Below the pieces are notes generated by a model. The model did not search any database and had not been told where the DNA came from. It saw only the letters and a list, made by a program, of their open reading frames with translations. Of a DNA stretch of 64,000 bases, positions 38,301 through 45,259 are shown one piece after another. The DNA is from Dryomyza anilis. Taxonomy: Eukaryota; Arthropoda; Insecta; Diptera; Dryomyzidae. Position 1 is the first letter of the stretch. Every line of letters starts with the position of its first letter. The translations under genes and the position numbers were made by a program. The DNA lies in contig OX638130.1 in NCBI GenBank assembly GCA_951804985.1, positions 79,850,583 through 79,914,582 of the forward strand, given 5' to 3'.

Positions 38301-40237
38301 GGCACTCGTTTGGCAGCATTTTCTACCTACGTCGTCTACCTTTGTCGTCGTTTGCAGTATGTATTGGATTCTTTAAACAAACTGATGTTTGAAAACAAAC
38401 ACAAAAATTAAATTTAAATAAAAGTATTTTACAGCACTATTCTTGTATACGAAGTTCTGTCACTTGTGATTGCAGTTTTAAACTTTTTTTATAATTATGC
38501 ATTCAAAAATTAAATATTTGCATATGAATTTGAATACTATAAATTTATTTATATTCATGTATTTTTAATACAAATTTAAAAAAAAAGAAACAATATTTTA
38601 ATTTCAGGATTTCTTTTAAATAATGTTTTTATTCAAACATCTACTTGTTATACTGAAACACATTATATGTTTCTCTACATGTTTCTCATATTTATATTCA
38701 GGTCATTCCAAAACAAGTTTTCTTTTGAATATATTTATGTTCCCGTTCCAATATTTATTTTGTTTGGATGTAATAATTATTTTGTTTATATTTTAACATA
38801 CACCATTTTATTGGGCAACATCAAAATAGATTTCATTACAACACTGTTCAAGTCTCAATACAACCCTGCTTACAAAGGATTTATCAGGCAATTATATATT
38901 ATGTTTACATAAATTTCAAAAATATATCTTTAAATTATGTTTAGTAGAGCCCTTTTTTCAAGCGTGCGAGCACAGTACATTTATTCCGACTCAAATTGTT
39001 TGTGGTAAACTCTAGCTATGTAACTCTAACTATGTAACTTTAAAGATCTATTACAACTATGAGAAAAAATACCGATCCGACCTAATGTATAAAAATTAAT
39101 TTTTTATTACCTGCACTACAAATAATTCAGAACTAACACCGGTATTCAGGGATTTTTTATAATCCGAATGTCCCGGGTTGTTTTAAGCCTTGGGGTTTAA
39201 TAATAGTTTGGCGCTACAGTCCTGTATAGAACTTCGGCCGAGCTCTTTCCCTATTTGAGCTGTGCGTGTTATATTTGTACTCAAATTGGTGGGACCTACA
39301 GTTTATTGCCGAATCCGAACGGCGGTTGAGAGCTTTTCATAGAAAATGCTTTACTCTCTAGTTGTTATAGCAGGACTTCTGCTGACAAGGCCTGAACAAT
39401 TTACTATTGGGTGGTTAAGCTGATAAAATGGATTAATGATTGGTATACCCAGTGAACAGTTCTTTATTAATATTAATTTGATCATCAATATCATGCCGGT
39501 ACTTTAGTCTGCGGAGGTGCAACGCAACTTCAGAGGAAACACATTGGATCAAATCTGGCCAAAGTGATCGGAAGCTAATCCTACATTTACCGACAAACTC
39601 ACAACCTAACCATTTCTTTGTAATTAATGCCGTGCGTTCAACTCGTTATTTGTCGCAGGCGGGTCGCGATACTGACGCTAAATTAATGGCAAATAATCCA
39701 TTTTATGCTTTTATACGTTTATCCCATTTATTTGCGTCCCACGGCCCATTCCCGACTACTTCACCACTATAATATTTAGCAATTACCTGCATCCTGCAGC
39801 TGCTTAGCCGCGCACTCCGGACACTCAGCGCATTCGGTACAAACCGCCTGTGGGTCCTCGTCTGATAGAGGCTGCAGAGCTGCACCCTTGTGTGAATTTG
39901 CTGTTGCCGTTGTTGTTCCTGCAGTGGAAGCTACTGCTTGATGTTGTTGCTCTGGTGGCGACGGTTGCTGCTGTTGTTCCTGCTGACTTGGTGATACTGC
40001 ACTGCCTACTGGAGGTGGAGGTGGCGGAATCTGTCCAGTGTTGCGTGCAGCCAACATGGCGGCCCGTTGCTGTTGCAGACGCTGTATGACTTGCAACTGC
40101 TGTATGTGTTGTGCACCAAAAATATGGCCGCTCAGCGCTCCACCCAAAGTGTTCTTTAGGCCATTATCCTTGTAGCCATCGGGAGGACTTAGCGCAGCCT
40201 CATCCACAAATTCCATTGGCGGTGCGAATTTAGGGCT
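13283..40237 (-). CDS. Eight-exon gene for a low-complexity protein with a PP1-docking motif pair (5' incomplete)
   Basis: Overview of the only well-supported host gene. Exons, read on the minus strand: 40237-39787, 23446-23276, 18282-17888, 17831-17449, 17386-17044, 16986-16372, 14425-13757 and 13693-13283. All introns have GT/AG ends and all phases agree. The exons total 3438 nt, giving 1145 residues plus TGA (residues here are numbered from the first exon in the window). Seen: a PPPPPP run and a Cys cluster (about 128-156), PPPIPPK (SH3-like ligand), GILK (324-327) and RSVRF (357-361), a basic block around 440-475, a long polyQ run (about 815-850), and the C-terminus YYAMNV. No enzyme domain or membrane segment is visible. 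The motif pair suggests a PP1 scaffold, probably cytoplasmic or cortical; that is inference. The first exon begins in mid-protein, so the true start lies further upstream. I do not recognise the gene. Confidence 0.85.
13694..13756 (-). other. 63-bp intron, open in frame
   Basis: Intron between the last two coding exons, with GTGAGT donor and TTCTTGCAG acceptor. Translation runs straight through it (21 codons beginning VSHTHTLSYLG). It is probably spliced, because the bordering sequence is continuous coding and the sites are strong. Retention would insert 21 residues instead of truncating the protein. Confidence 0.7.
13757..14425 (-). CDS. Host gene exon 7 (residues 787-1009), polyglutamine
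   Basis: The acceptor is CTATACAG and the donor CAGCAG|GTGAGT; phase 0 at both ends. It opens AIKSYTLPKQASTSSITKQ, then a polyQ/His tract of roughly 40 residues encoded by mixed CAA/CAG codons (about 14190-14330). It continues with Tyr/Gln-rich sequence (TWSFYSESGERCLP, YYQTLPTGAVVRQTM, RSPTRRPESPPPLRNYHQ, QTMVLIPYNADAYAQY). The Met at 14368 lies 19 codons inside the exon, so an open frame starting there is not a gene of its own. The mixed codons suggest the polyQ length is not a simple CAG microsatellite. Confidence 0.85.
15572..16073 (+). mobile_element. Solo-LTR candidate
   Basis: It begins TGTGTGCGAC and ends CGTAACA. Inside are a TATA-like TATATAAG (15818-15825), downstream AATAAA-like signals and no coding sequence. 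The last 70 bp recur at 41981-42052 (GAGATACGAACTT; AGTTTTCCGTAGACTGA), which shows that it is a dispersed repeat. I saw no target duplication, so the borders are tentative. Confidence 0.4.
15818..15825 (+). promoter_or_regulatory. TATA-like box in the solo-LTR candidate
   Basis: TATATAAG followed by GGGGGCC, about 30 bp upstream of a GAACTTCAG stretch. It is antisense to the host gene. Confidence 0.35.
16075..16330 (-). repeat. SINE-2 copy, minus strand
   Basis: Reading the plus strand: an ATAATAATA tail, AACGCTACAGTCCTGT, GGCCGAGCTCTCTCACCATT, and the reversed head near 16260-16320. Internally rearranged, with part of the body missing. Confidence 0.65.
16372..16986 (-). CDS. Host gene exon 6 (residues 582-786)
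   Basis: The acceptor is ATTCTCTAG and the donor GCACAG|GTGAGT; phase 0 at both ends, 205 codons. It starts ECRCPAAPDLG and contains HRTPPRQ, an Asn/His/Ser-rich stretch, EQERDELTAFAQQQEHRTEK (probably helical), an acidic SSDDDEQNDYGF, then VRGIKPKFSSTNEILQQMQ, a likely short coiled coil. The exon is symmetrical (0,0) and could be skipped without a frameshift. It is followed by a 1,946-bp intron containing a solo-LTR candidate and a SINE. Confidence 0.8.
17044..17386 (-). CDS. Host gene exon 5 (residues 467-581)
   Basis: It follows a 62-bp intron (acceptor AATTATAG) and ends CCGCAG|GTACGT in phase 0. It encodes KKAVKSDISLEERIKQLTCD and then an acidic stretch. After that come a Ser-rich run (SPSSSVSSSSSGSSS) and AYKKISEIFNRDKKQEKILE, which looks like a charged helix. 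The exon ends ENPIVIIPQ. With the previous exon it forms a basic-then-acidic module without a recognised fold. A 57-bp intron follows. Confidence 0.78.
17449..17831 (-). CDS. Host gene exon 4 (residues 340-467), with RSVRF motif and a basic conserved-looking block
   Basis: The acceptor is GCATTTCAG. The donor is ATTAA|GTACGA; it is chosen because only this GT gives phase 2, which the next exon needs. The exon encodes an acidic Ser/Glu stretch, then KRSVRFVTEDE, which fits the PP1 docking consensus [RK]-x-[VI]-x-[FW]. A region of ordinary complexity follows (AVRQLFPSTPVLTSEALRAF, then NLPGSGDMDTLRR) and a basic segment MERNILRRSLIK. This is the least repetitive part of the protein and the best query for a homology search. 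Confidence 0.78.
17888..18282 (-). CDS. Host gene exon 3 (residues 208-339), with GILK motif
   Basis: It begins after the acceptor GTACCGAAG, which has a weak pyrimidine tract, and completes a split Ala codon. The donor is ACGCAG|GTAAAT, phase 0. It encodes an AKAKAKAKEEYDKEK charged helix, a Thr/Val/Arg segment (VVETITMTTVTERRIVRE), an Ala/Pro region, then LENYDEPPPIPPK, which resembles a class II SH3 ligand. Next comes GILKGGKLWK, containing the [GS]IL[RK] element used by many PP1 regulators. The 5' border is the least certain in the gene: the open frame continues 36 codons further upstream, but that stretch looks intronic. Confidence 0.72.
19718..20830. mobile_element. 1.1 kb foldback-like element with ATAC target duplication
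   Basis: The two halves are long imperfect inverted repeats. The left end GGGACATTCCACATTAAATT pairs with the right end, read in reverse as GGGCCATTCCACACCAAATC. Further in, CCTTAAAAAGGACCCTTTTT, AAAACGAG and ATGGTATTTTGAT recur on both arms. It is flanked by ATAC on both sides (19714-19717, 20831-20834). Short open frames on both strands follow from the palindromy and are not genes. Confidence 0.6.
20846..21106. mobile_element. Short TIR element (MITE), intact copy
   Basis: The ends CATCTAGACCATGATGAAAC and (reverse) TGTCTAGATCATTATGG are similar inverted repeats. The interior matches the mini-me-interrupted copy at 10085-11118. Confidence 0.55.
21836..21995. repeat. Small palindromic element
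   Basis: The two halves pair: ATTAGCTAGAGATAGAG against CTCTATCTCTAGCTATTCTC, with outer CGAATACACGA against TCGTGTAAACTCG. About 160 bp; MITE-like. Confidence 0.5.
22090..22335. repeat. Inverted-repeat segment
   Basis: TGACACGCGACGGAAAACAT with GGTTATGTGGAA on the left pairs loosely with TTCCACATAACCAAAAGTGT on the right. Weak MITE candidate. Confidence 0.35.
23276..23446 (-). CDS. Host gene exon 2 (residues 151-207)
   Basis: A 171-nt exon isolated between introns of 16,340 and 4,993 bp. The acceptor is TTTTTCACAG and the donor CCAG|GTAAGC; it starts by completing a split Glu codon and ends in phase 1. It reads ECTSPHCQEDIAQLGVPA, followed by a region with TSSPERR and YVLQAQYKPSP. Its two Cys residues continue the Cys cluster of the preceding exon. 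GC content is much higher than in the flanking DNA, and no stop interrupts the frame. The phase match with both neighbours is the main evidence that it belongs here. Confidence 0.75.
23620..24099. mobile_element. Foldback MITE, CCCARTAGG ends
   Basis: The ends CCCAATAGGCCATGT and (reverse) CCCAGTAGGCCATGT pair, and pairing continues about 120 bp inward (ACTGAAGACACTTG, ATATGGGATTT, ACGACATTTTCATAC). The centre carries GACAATGTCGC-type palindromes. It lies 170 bp from host exon 2, inside the large intron. The open frames inside are not genes. Confidence 0.6.
24754..25712. mobile_element. 959-bp foldback element with TA target duplication
   Basis: The ends TCGACGCCTCTTACGAAAAC and (reverse) TCGACGCCTCATACGAAAAC pair over about 45 bp. 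The arms continue as repeats of TTCGTGG/CCACGAA-type words spaced about 40-50 bp apart. TA flanks both ends. The uninterrupted host sequence (ATTATATGTATGTTTGGC) is present, reversed, at about 41640-41720, which confirms the borders. No transposase. Confidence 0.7.
25063..25250 (+). repeat. 60-bp tandem repeat, about 3 copies
   Basis: GATTTGGCC occurs at 25071, 25131 and 25191, exactly 60 bp apart; a fourth, shifted copy starts at 25287. Each unit reads GATTTGGCCAGAACCCACTT, then GCGTCATTGGACAATTTTTT. It forms the core of the foldback element. Confidence 0.85.
25905..26398 (+). mobile_element. Dispersed TIR element carrying a nested MITE
   Basis: The right end AGAGCCCTTTTTTTTCAGCG with GTGT and the interior (CAAACATATATATGTTTG, AAAGCTCCAAAGATATAT) match reversed copies at 40416-40740 and 43047-43335 and an end fragment at 38935-38975. 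The left border is unclear. Confidence 0.55.
26084..26340. mobile_element. 257-bp MITE with 37-bp perfect inverted arms
   Basis: The arms 26084-26120 and 26304-26340 are exact reverse complements, starting TCGTCGTTGTAGAACGAAAA. TA lies on both sides. The empty site CAAAGATATATGTAATGCC is present (reversed) at about 40455-40480. The open frames across it come from the arms and are not genes. Confidence 0.8.
26898..27166 (+). mobile_element. Mini-me, subfamily A, internally deleted
   Basis: Both ends are present (ACCAGTTGGGAAGG; TGTAGGGTATAAAAATA) but about 470 bp of the middle, including the GACA array, is missing compared with the copy at 4291. Confidence 0.8.
28153..28470 (+). repeat. SINE-2, most complete copy
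   Basis: tRNA-like head with GCGGTAGCTCAGTGGTTAGT (box A-like) and CCCCGGTTCAAGCCTGG (box B-like), followed by a body with ACCGCGCTACCTCTCGGCAG and GCCGTTCGGATTCGGCAATA. The tail is ATTATTATTTA. I reject a functional tRNA because the same head occurs only with this body elsewhere. 27170-28150 shows nothing else. Confidence 0.8.
28931..29885. mobile_element. TTCAT/ATGAA TIR element, full copy
   Basis: The ends TACACAGAAAAAATTTTGTT and (reverse) TACACAGAAAAAAAAAAGTT pair. The right part is a series of TTCATAAAT and ATGAA words in both orientations. The centre contains the palindrome GCGTCATGCCGCATGACGC. About 955 bp, non-coding. Partial copies lie at 105, 30822 and 32190. Confidence 0.65.
30822..31570 (+). 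mobile_element. Second copy of the TTCAT/ATGAA element, left end missing
   Basis: Aligns with 29035-29880: TATACGAATCGCACAATTTG, GCAGCCTCCACGTCACGTGC and TTCATAAATATTATGAA are shared. 29890-30820 between the copies holds no feature that I recognise. Confidence 0.65.
31691..32180 (-). mobile_element. Mini-me, subfamily A, minus strand, truncated
   Basis: Starts TATACCCTACACTAAGAG and includes the core ATATATCCTTGATCAGCATG and a GTCTGTCC array near 31810-31845. The ACCAGTTGGG end is missing. Confidence 0.75.
32190..32440 (-). repeat. Inverted fragment of the TTCAT/ATGAA element
   Basis: Reverse complement of the middle of the element at 28931 (TTTAACTACTTACATTTTAT; TAAGTACC; GTTGTAAACAACAA). 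Confidence 0.55.
33311..33395 (-). repeat. SINE-2 head, minus strand
   Basis: Plus-strand text TTAGTCCTAGTTCAGGCTTA, then GGGACCTTTCGGCTCGCAG and CAACGCACTAACC: the reversed box B and box A region only. 32441-33310 and 33396-34680 show nothing else except a short common-looking stretch at 33605-33660 (GGGCCGTCTTTAGTAAAG). Confidence 0.6.
34696..35155 (+). repeat. Left array of TTCAGAA units
   Basis: Roughly 20 units, alternating 20-bp (TTCAGAATAGTCAAATTGAA type) and 21-bp (TTCAGAAATAGACAAATGGA plus A type). The true period is therefore a dimer of about 41 bp. Units differ by several bases. Confidence 0.85.
35334..36015 (+). pseudogene. Decayed Tc1/IS630-type DDE transposase
   Basis: In one frame 35334-35495 reads like a helix-turn-helix N-terminus (RGGNRPKKLSVEQADVV, WVEENCSVTLQEITSRIQSE). 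After a stop and frame change, 35547-35853 encodes a DDE-type segment: IVRLDETIFNLFCRSTRGRS with the first catalytic Asp in LDET, then RVGQRAVQQLAASRGLNVHL and AISTSGLV. That order is typical of Tc1/IS630-type transposases. Stops follow at 35853 and beyond, and I do not see the second Asp (DNAP-like) or the Glu. It cannot encode an active enzyme. Its arms, made of short tandem units, are unusual for this superfamily. Confidence 0.65.
36092..36500 (-). repeat. Right array of TTCAGAA units, inverted
   Basis: Reads TTCTGAATTCAATTTGACTA on the plus strand, the reverse complement of the left array units. About 20 units with the same 20/21 alternation. Confidence 0.85.
36739..36860 (+). repeat. GGTTCC-rich dispersed repeat
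   Basis: Starts CAGGGACTAAAACCCTTTGG followed by AATATCGGTTCCGATTCTGG. The same opening occurs at 42556, and reversed at 61145. Confidence 0.65.
37301..37625 (-). repeat. SINE-2, minus strand, near complete
   Basis: ATAATAATAG tail, then GTTTGGCGCTACAGACCTG, GAATCCGAACGGCGGGTGAG and the head ending AACCAATGAGCTACCGCTGC. It mirrors the 28153 copy over its whole length. Confidence 0.8.
38050..38136 (+). repeat. SINE-2 3' fragment
   Basis: GCCGTTCGGTTTCGGCATTA through CACAACTCAAA, with an ATTATTATTAT tail. Confidence 0.6.
39197..39361 (-). repeat. SINE-2 3' half, minus strand
   Basis: TAATAATAGTTTGGCGCTAC through GAACGGCGGTTGAGAGC; the head is missing. It is about 430 bp from host exon 39787-40237. 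Confidence 0.7.
39787..40237 (-). CDS. Host gene exon 1 of those visible (residues 1-150)
   Basis: The acceptor is ATTTCAG and the donor GCAG|GTAATT; the exon enters in phase 0 and leaves in phase 1. It encodes SPKFAPPMEFVDEAAL, then a helical Gln/Leu stretch (QHIQQLQVIQRLQQQ), a PPPPPP run and a Gln-rich segment. It ends in a Cys-rich string in which four Cys are spaced two residues apart (C-T-E-C-A-E-C-P-E-C). The internal Met at 40216 could be mistaken for a start, but the reading frame is open 5' of it right up to the acceptor, so I treat this as an internal exon. Splice choice and coding potential are clear; the upstream exon was not found. Confidence 0.8.
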
Positions 40238-40415
40238 CTGAAATAAGCAAATGGGTGGCTGCGGTTAAATATTAGTTTAAATATAAATAAATATCTGAGG
40301 ACATTTTTACCACTTAAACACTAACTGCTACTTTAACTTCGCCGGACAATATGTCCCCAGACAATACTTTTTTCCGGACAGTTCTTCCGCGGACAATTAT
40401 TCGTATATTTACTAC

Positions 40416-40740
40416 ACGCAACAAAAAAGGGTTCTCCCAAACATAATTTTGCAGGCATTACATATATCTTTGGAGCTTTATGCAAGCAAAAGTATTATTT
40501 CATTGCCAAACATTATTATAATAACAGCCAAACATATTTTTGTTTTCGTTCAAACGTATTTATGTTCAGATTGAATAATTTCCGGCGTTCTTGCAAACAT
40601 ATATATGTTTGAATGTGAAACATATTTTATTTACATGTAAACATATTTGTGTTAACATTTAATTTTAATATAAAAAAAAAGTAAATTTAGTGCTATTATT
40701 TTTTTACACAATATACACATTTTTCTTTTTTTAAATTACA
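40416..40740 (-). repeat. Dispersed TIR element, uninterrupted copy
   Basis: Starts ACACGCAACAAAAAAGGGTT and ends near a TTAAATTACA stretch. It is the reverse of the element at 25905 without its nested MITE, and so supplies that MITE's empty site. Confidence 0.65.
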
Positions 40741-41358
40741 TTTTTATACCCTAGACCTATGAGGTACAGGGTATATTAACTTTGTGCATATATTGTAACA
40801 CCCCTTAGGAGGCGTGTCCGGTATGGAAAAGTATATATATTCTTGATCAGCATCACTACCCGAGTCCGTTTAGCTATGTCCGTCTGTCTTGCTGTCTGAC
40901 CAGATACAAGATAACTTGAAAAATAATAGTCAGAAAGCAATGAAATTTGGTTTCAATACGTTTTAGCAAAAAAATGGTTCGGAGTTTGGATTTGAGTAAA
41001 ATCGGTCAACGGACACGCCCACCTCCCATACAACTAACTTATATATTACTATTTAGGAACGAATAACTCGAAAAGTATTACATATATATTTATAAAATTT
41101 CAAAAATATTGTTAGAATTCGCTTAAATATATATGTTTCAAACATGGGCGTGATCCGCCCACATTTGAATTTTTTCATTTTTTACCGATATTTTTTAGTG
41201 GAAATTTTAGTCGTAAATTATTAAACATTATCCCACCAAATTATAGCACTAATATATTTACCAAGAGTGTAGGGTATTCCATAGTCGGGCCCGACCGACT
41301 ATAAAAGTCCGCCCCATGTGACCGAACTTACCCATGTGATCTAACTTTCCCAACTCGT
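40741..41358 (-). mobile_element. Mini-me, subfamily B, minus strand
   Basis: Starts TTTTTATACCCTAGACC and ends CTTTCCCAACTCGT. It includes ATATATTCTTGATCAGCATC, GACACGCCCACCTCCCAT and ATAGTCGGGCCCGACCGACT. Confidence 0.8.
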
Positions 41359-41499
41359 TTTATTTATATTATATAATTAAAAAGTTAAACTTTTATTTTT
41401 ATTTTATTTATTTATACTTAATAATTTTGTTTCCATCTATTGTTCCTATTTGACTTCAATTACGGATGAATTGGATATTTTATAAACCACCACTATTTG

Positions 41500-41720
41500 G
41501 TATGAAGAGTAATTGGCCATACTTAAACAAATTCTTCCACCAAAAAGAACTTTTGAACTATATGAAAAGTATTAATGTGAGTGTTACTGAGTGCTTAAAG
41601 TAGGCAGCGTTGTTATTTAATTGTGATATCGTAATGCCAAACATACATATAATCAAAATAATGCCATTTTTTTTAAATTCGTTGTCACCCAGTAACAATC
41701 ACGAATAACCAAATACAATA
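41500..41720 (-). repeat. Dispersed repeat giving the empty site of the foldback element
   Basis: CGTTGTCACCCAGTAACAAT and GCCAAACATACATATAATC are the reverse of the flanks around 24680-24753 and 25713-25735. 41721-41980 is AT-rich, with a short (TA)n run at 41733-41750. Confidence 0.55.
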
Positions 41721-41980
41721 TCTGATGAAATATATATATATATATATATCTAGAGAAACATTAATATAGTAAATTTATGTAAATCCGCGATTAAAGCAAT
41801 TTATGTTTTATCGTATAATAATATCTCAATCTGAACAAAATAAGTATACAATTCAATTATAATGTAATTAGATTTTACTCCTAATATTTATATTGTGATT
41901 TCTAATTACGTTATAATTTCCTAACAAACTTTTTTATACAAATCTTTTCTATCCGTGTACTACTTAAAACCAAATACGTG

Positions 41981-42052
41981 TGTTTTTATTTTGTACACAA
42001 ATCAGAGATACGAACTTATAGAACAGTTTTCTGTAAACTGAGATTTCCTAAA
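41981..42052 (+). repeat. Fragment of the solo-LTR candidate
   Basis: TTTTATTTTGTACACAA, GAGATACGAACTTATAGA and CAGTTTTCTGTAAACTGAG match the end of the repeat at 15572-16073. Confidence 0.55.
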
Positions 42053-42328
42053 AATATCAATTAAACACTTAATTTTTTCCATTTTTTGTTTCCATTTTTT
42101 GTATATTTAATATTTTTAAATATAACATTTTGATATTTGATAAGAGCAAATCAAAAAAAAATAATGTTTGATAGATTATCTACTAGAGATGGGCACGTGA
42201 AAAGATGATTGCGTGATTCACGTAATTCATTGCTGTTTTGACTACAAAAAGCACAACGTACGTCTATCTAATGTATTTTAACGTAAATAAAATGCATTTG
42301 TAGCAAACGTTATTATAAAGTGTAACCA

Positions 42329-42377
42329 ACAGTCCAGAGGTATGTGCGCAGGACTTGCATTCTAAAGGTCTCGGTAC
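42329..42377 (+). repeat. SINE-1 head fragment
   Basis: CAGTCCAGAGGTATGTGCGC, then ACTTGCATTCTAAAGGTCTC, resembling the head at 8874. Confidence 0.6.
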
Positions 42378-42555
42378 GCGCCCATTAAATATGTTTTATA
42401 GTTTCTACTCCAATTAAAAAAAACCCTACTTCCATCTTCAAAAAATAAAAATTTCGTGGTATTTTAACCTTTTCTTAAAAATCTATTGTTTTAGTTTTAC
42501 TTATGGATTTAAGAGAATAAAACAATACAATACAAATATTTCAGAATTATTTATT

Positions 42556-42800
42556 ACAGGGACTAAAACCCTTTGGAATATCGATTCCGGTTCCAAGATT
42601 TTTTAAATTTTAGCTCCGGTTCCAACCTAAATGGGTTTCGATTCCGGTTCCATACATTTTTTTAATAACGGTTCCAATTCCGGATCTTTACGTTCCCTGA
42701 CTATAATATCTGTTCCGGTTCAGATATTTTTGAAATAGCGGTTCCTATTCCAACCAAAAAAAAAAATATATGGGTTCTGATTCCATTTTTAATAAATGGA
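42556..42800 (+). repeat. GGTTCC-rich dispersed repeat
   Basis: Begins CAGGGACTAAAACCCTTTGG followed by repeated GATTCCGGTTCC-like words with AT-rich spacers. Confidence 0.65.
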
Positions 42801-42945
42801 ATCAGAACCATGCTTCGCCTGGTTTTTCGTGAATTTTTTGTGTTTTGTCGTGTTTCTTAGTGTTTTTTAAATCCCGTGCTTTATCGTGCTTTTCGTGCGT
42901 GCCTGTAAATTTAGTAGTCGGTCTGGTGCGTGCCACATATTGCCA

Positions 42946-43052
42946 TGCCCGAATCCCGGCTTGGGCACATGCGCTAGTGGTTATATTAACCAGAACACGT
43001 AGGGAATAGATTTCGCAGTACAATGGATTAAGTCCGTCTGAGGATCTTTGGA
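42946..43052 (+). repeat. SINE-1 body fragment
   Basis: CCCGAATCCCGGCTTGGGCA, then GTTATATTAACCAGAACACG and CAGTACAATGGATTAAGTCC. It continues at 43362-43421 (CAATGCATTAAGTCCGTCTT; GTGCTGTGGATTTTAGTAGA) after an intervening repeat at 43053-43335. Confidence 0.65.
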
Positions 43053-43335
43053 TCTTTATGCAAGCAAAAGTATTATTTCATTGCCAAACATTATTATAAT
43101 AACAGTTTTCGTTCAAACATATTTATGTTCAGAATGATTTCTAATTTTGATTGATTGATAATTTTCGGCGTTCTTGCAAACATATATATATGTTTGAATG
43201 TGAAAAACATTTTATTTACATGTAATCATATTTATGTTTACATTTAATTTTAATGTAAAAAAAAGTAAATTTAGTGCTATTATTTTTTTTTACACAATAT
43301 ATTCATTTTTTTCTTTTTTTAAATTACATTTTTTT
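43053..43335 (-). repeat. Dispersed TIR element, third copy, partial
   Basis: TTTATGCAAGCAAAAGTATT and CAAACATATATATATGTTTG match 40475-40740. It interrupts the SINE-1 copy. 43422-44390 holds only a weak dispersed repeat at 44060-44260 (AGCCGAAAAGCGAACCATTA), also seen reversed at 57985-58215. Confidence 0.55.
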
Positions 43336-44396
43336 ATTTATATTACATTTTTTTATTTATATTACAATGCATTAAGTCCGTCTTAGTGCTGTGGATTTTA
43401 GTAGATACTAAAAAAAATCATTTTAAATTAGTTGTAGCAACTCTAACATTGATTGGGCAAACATCATTGGAACATATTTGGATGAAACTATTCTAATAGG
43501 CATAGATTTACATCGAGATACGTCAATATGGATGAAACTACTCCAATTTGTCCAAAAAAAAAATGTCCGATGATCAGTTATGTTCTGACAAAATCCCAAT
43601 GGAACAAAATTGTCAAGTGTTTCTTAATATTATAACAACTTTCTCATCCATGGTTATAATAAATAATATACCTTTTTATTGCATTTCGAGAACAAGGGAA
43701 AAATGATTTTGAATGTTTTGTAGCGTGCTGCTCTTTACTATCAATAACTCTGAATTTTTGTCGTTTTTAATAAGGAAAGTATGTTCAAAATGGTCGGATG
43801 TTGTATATCTTTTGAAATACAAACGAGTTTTGCAAAAAATTTAACATTGCTTAAATGGTGCAAAGTTATGAGCAAATTTCTACATTGGGGTAAAGTGGAA
43901 AACACTTTCTGGGGTAAATGAGAAACGTAATGTAAGAAATGGTTGTTGTAATTTTAGTAAACATATTGTGTTAAATGAATTATTTAATTGATTTAGCCAA
44001 GAAAAACTTCAATCTTGGCCACAAACCAATGAAAAATAAAACTTTGACTTCACCTAAGATAAGATTATAATTGCAGAAGAAAGCCGAAAAGCGAACCATT
44101 AACAAGAGCAAAAAGAAAGAACAAAAATATTTTAAAATTTGCTTGAATGAAATTTAAAAAAATTTAAATTTTAACAATTCAGTGAACTGCCATTTCAGCT
44201 AATGGCCTACATACTTAAATTTTTGTGAACTTAAAGACCAGCAACTACAGCTGTGTCAAAATAATCTGACTAGGAGTAAATACACATAACTACTGAGATG
44301 TTTATTAATTTAAAGTTTTGTCTTTTTTTACCATTCTTTTGCATTACAATTCTTTTTTTATAATCTTTTTGTAATGTTTTTTATCCTTAATATATT

Positions 44397-44643
44397 TGTT
44401 GATATTTATACTTCAACCCTACACAACCCAAATGCAAACAACACTGTATTAATTCCGAATATGAATTGTCAAATTAGTACGGTTACTTTTCTTGTAGTTT
44501 TGTTCATTTCTTTTTACTATTCTTCATTTTAAATGAGGTTACTTGGATTGCATAATAAATTGTACTTGAAGTTGAGCACACGTGTTTTATTGGAGTTCTG
44601 GTATTGATGCATTTCATTGCACAATTAGAGTTTTCTGCTAACA
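44397..44643 (+). repeat. 5' LTR
   Basis: 247 bp, TGTTGATATTTATACTTC to TTTTCTGCTAACA. It differs from the 3' LTR at three positions that I can see (about 1.2 percent). Confidence 0.95.
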
Positions 44644-44646
44644 TAT

Positions 44647-44659
44647 GTTATGGGCCCAG
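44647..44659 (+). other. Primer binding site, initiator-Met tRNA anticodon arm
   Basis: GTTATGGGCCCAG is complementary to the anticodon stem-loop of insect initiator tRNA-Met. Copia uses this half-tRNA priming instead of the tRNA 3' end. It sits 3 bp after the LTR. Confidence 0.8.
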
Positions 44660-44710
44660 AAAACCCAAATACTCAGAATATATAAAAGTTTAAATTTGTC
44701 TAAAATAAAA

Positions 44711-45259
44711 ATGTCTGGAGCTGTAGCGGCAGTGGAAAAATTGAATGGAGAAAATTATGCTACGTGGTGCATACAAGTGAAGAGCTTGCTGATAACGTTG
44801 GATTTATGGAATACCATTTTGGAAGGTTGTCCCGAGGATGAAAGAGAGGCTATTAAATGGATTGTAAATGACGGAAAAGCACTCGCAACAATTACCTTAA
44901 GTGTAAGGCCAAGTGAGTTAATTCACATTAAAAATTGTCTTACGGCTAAGAGTGCCTGGGATATTTTAAGCGCATTGTATAAAGCTGATACTGCATCAAG
45001 AAAAGTTAATTTGTTCAAAAAACTTGTTAGATTCAAATTTAATATAAATGAAAAGTTTTCAATGCAATTAAATGATTTTTGCTCAACAATTGATGAGTTA
45101 AAAGAAATTAAAATCATTTTGAATGATGATTTGCTGTCGATTTTGCTGTTATGCAGCCTCCCAGAAGAAATGGAGAGCTTTGTTGTTGCTATAGAGAGCA
45201 GAGATAATTTGCCAAGATATGACAAATTAATTGCAAAGATTTTGGAAGAAGAGATGTGA
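44711..45259 (+). pseudogene. Copia gag, N-terminal part up to a stop
   Basis: Starts at ATG in MSGAVAAVEKLNGENYATW, the usual copia gag opening (LxGxNYxxW). It runs 182 codons to a TGA at 45257. The same frame reopens directly after it and reaches the zinc knuckle, so the TGA looks like a point mutation within gag, not the natural end. An upstream in-frame ATG at 44645 overlaps the primer site and is less likely. Confidence 0.85.

Larger units (their letters stand above)
23447..39786 (-). other. 16.3 kb intron of the host gene, mostly mobile DNA
   Basis: Phase 1 intron between visible exons 1 and 2. Individual repeats inside it are listed separately. The parts 27170-28150, 32440-33310, 33400-34680 and 37630-39190 hold no coding signal; the last has only a SINE fragment and a short repeat end. 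Confidence 0.6.

Noticed and set aside
45257..45259. Programmed stop readthrough between gag and pol
   Set aside because: The TGA lies inside gag, before the zinc knuckle, and other plain stops occur downstream; a point mutation is simpler.
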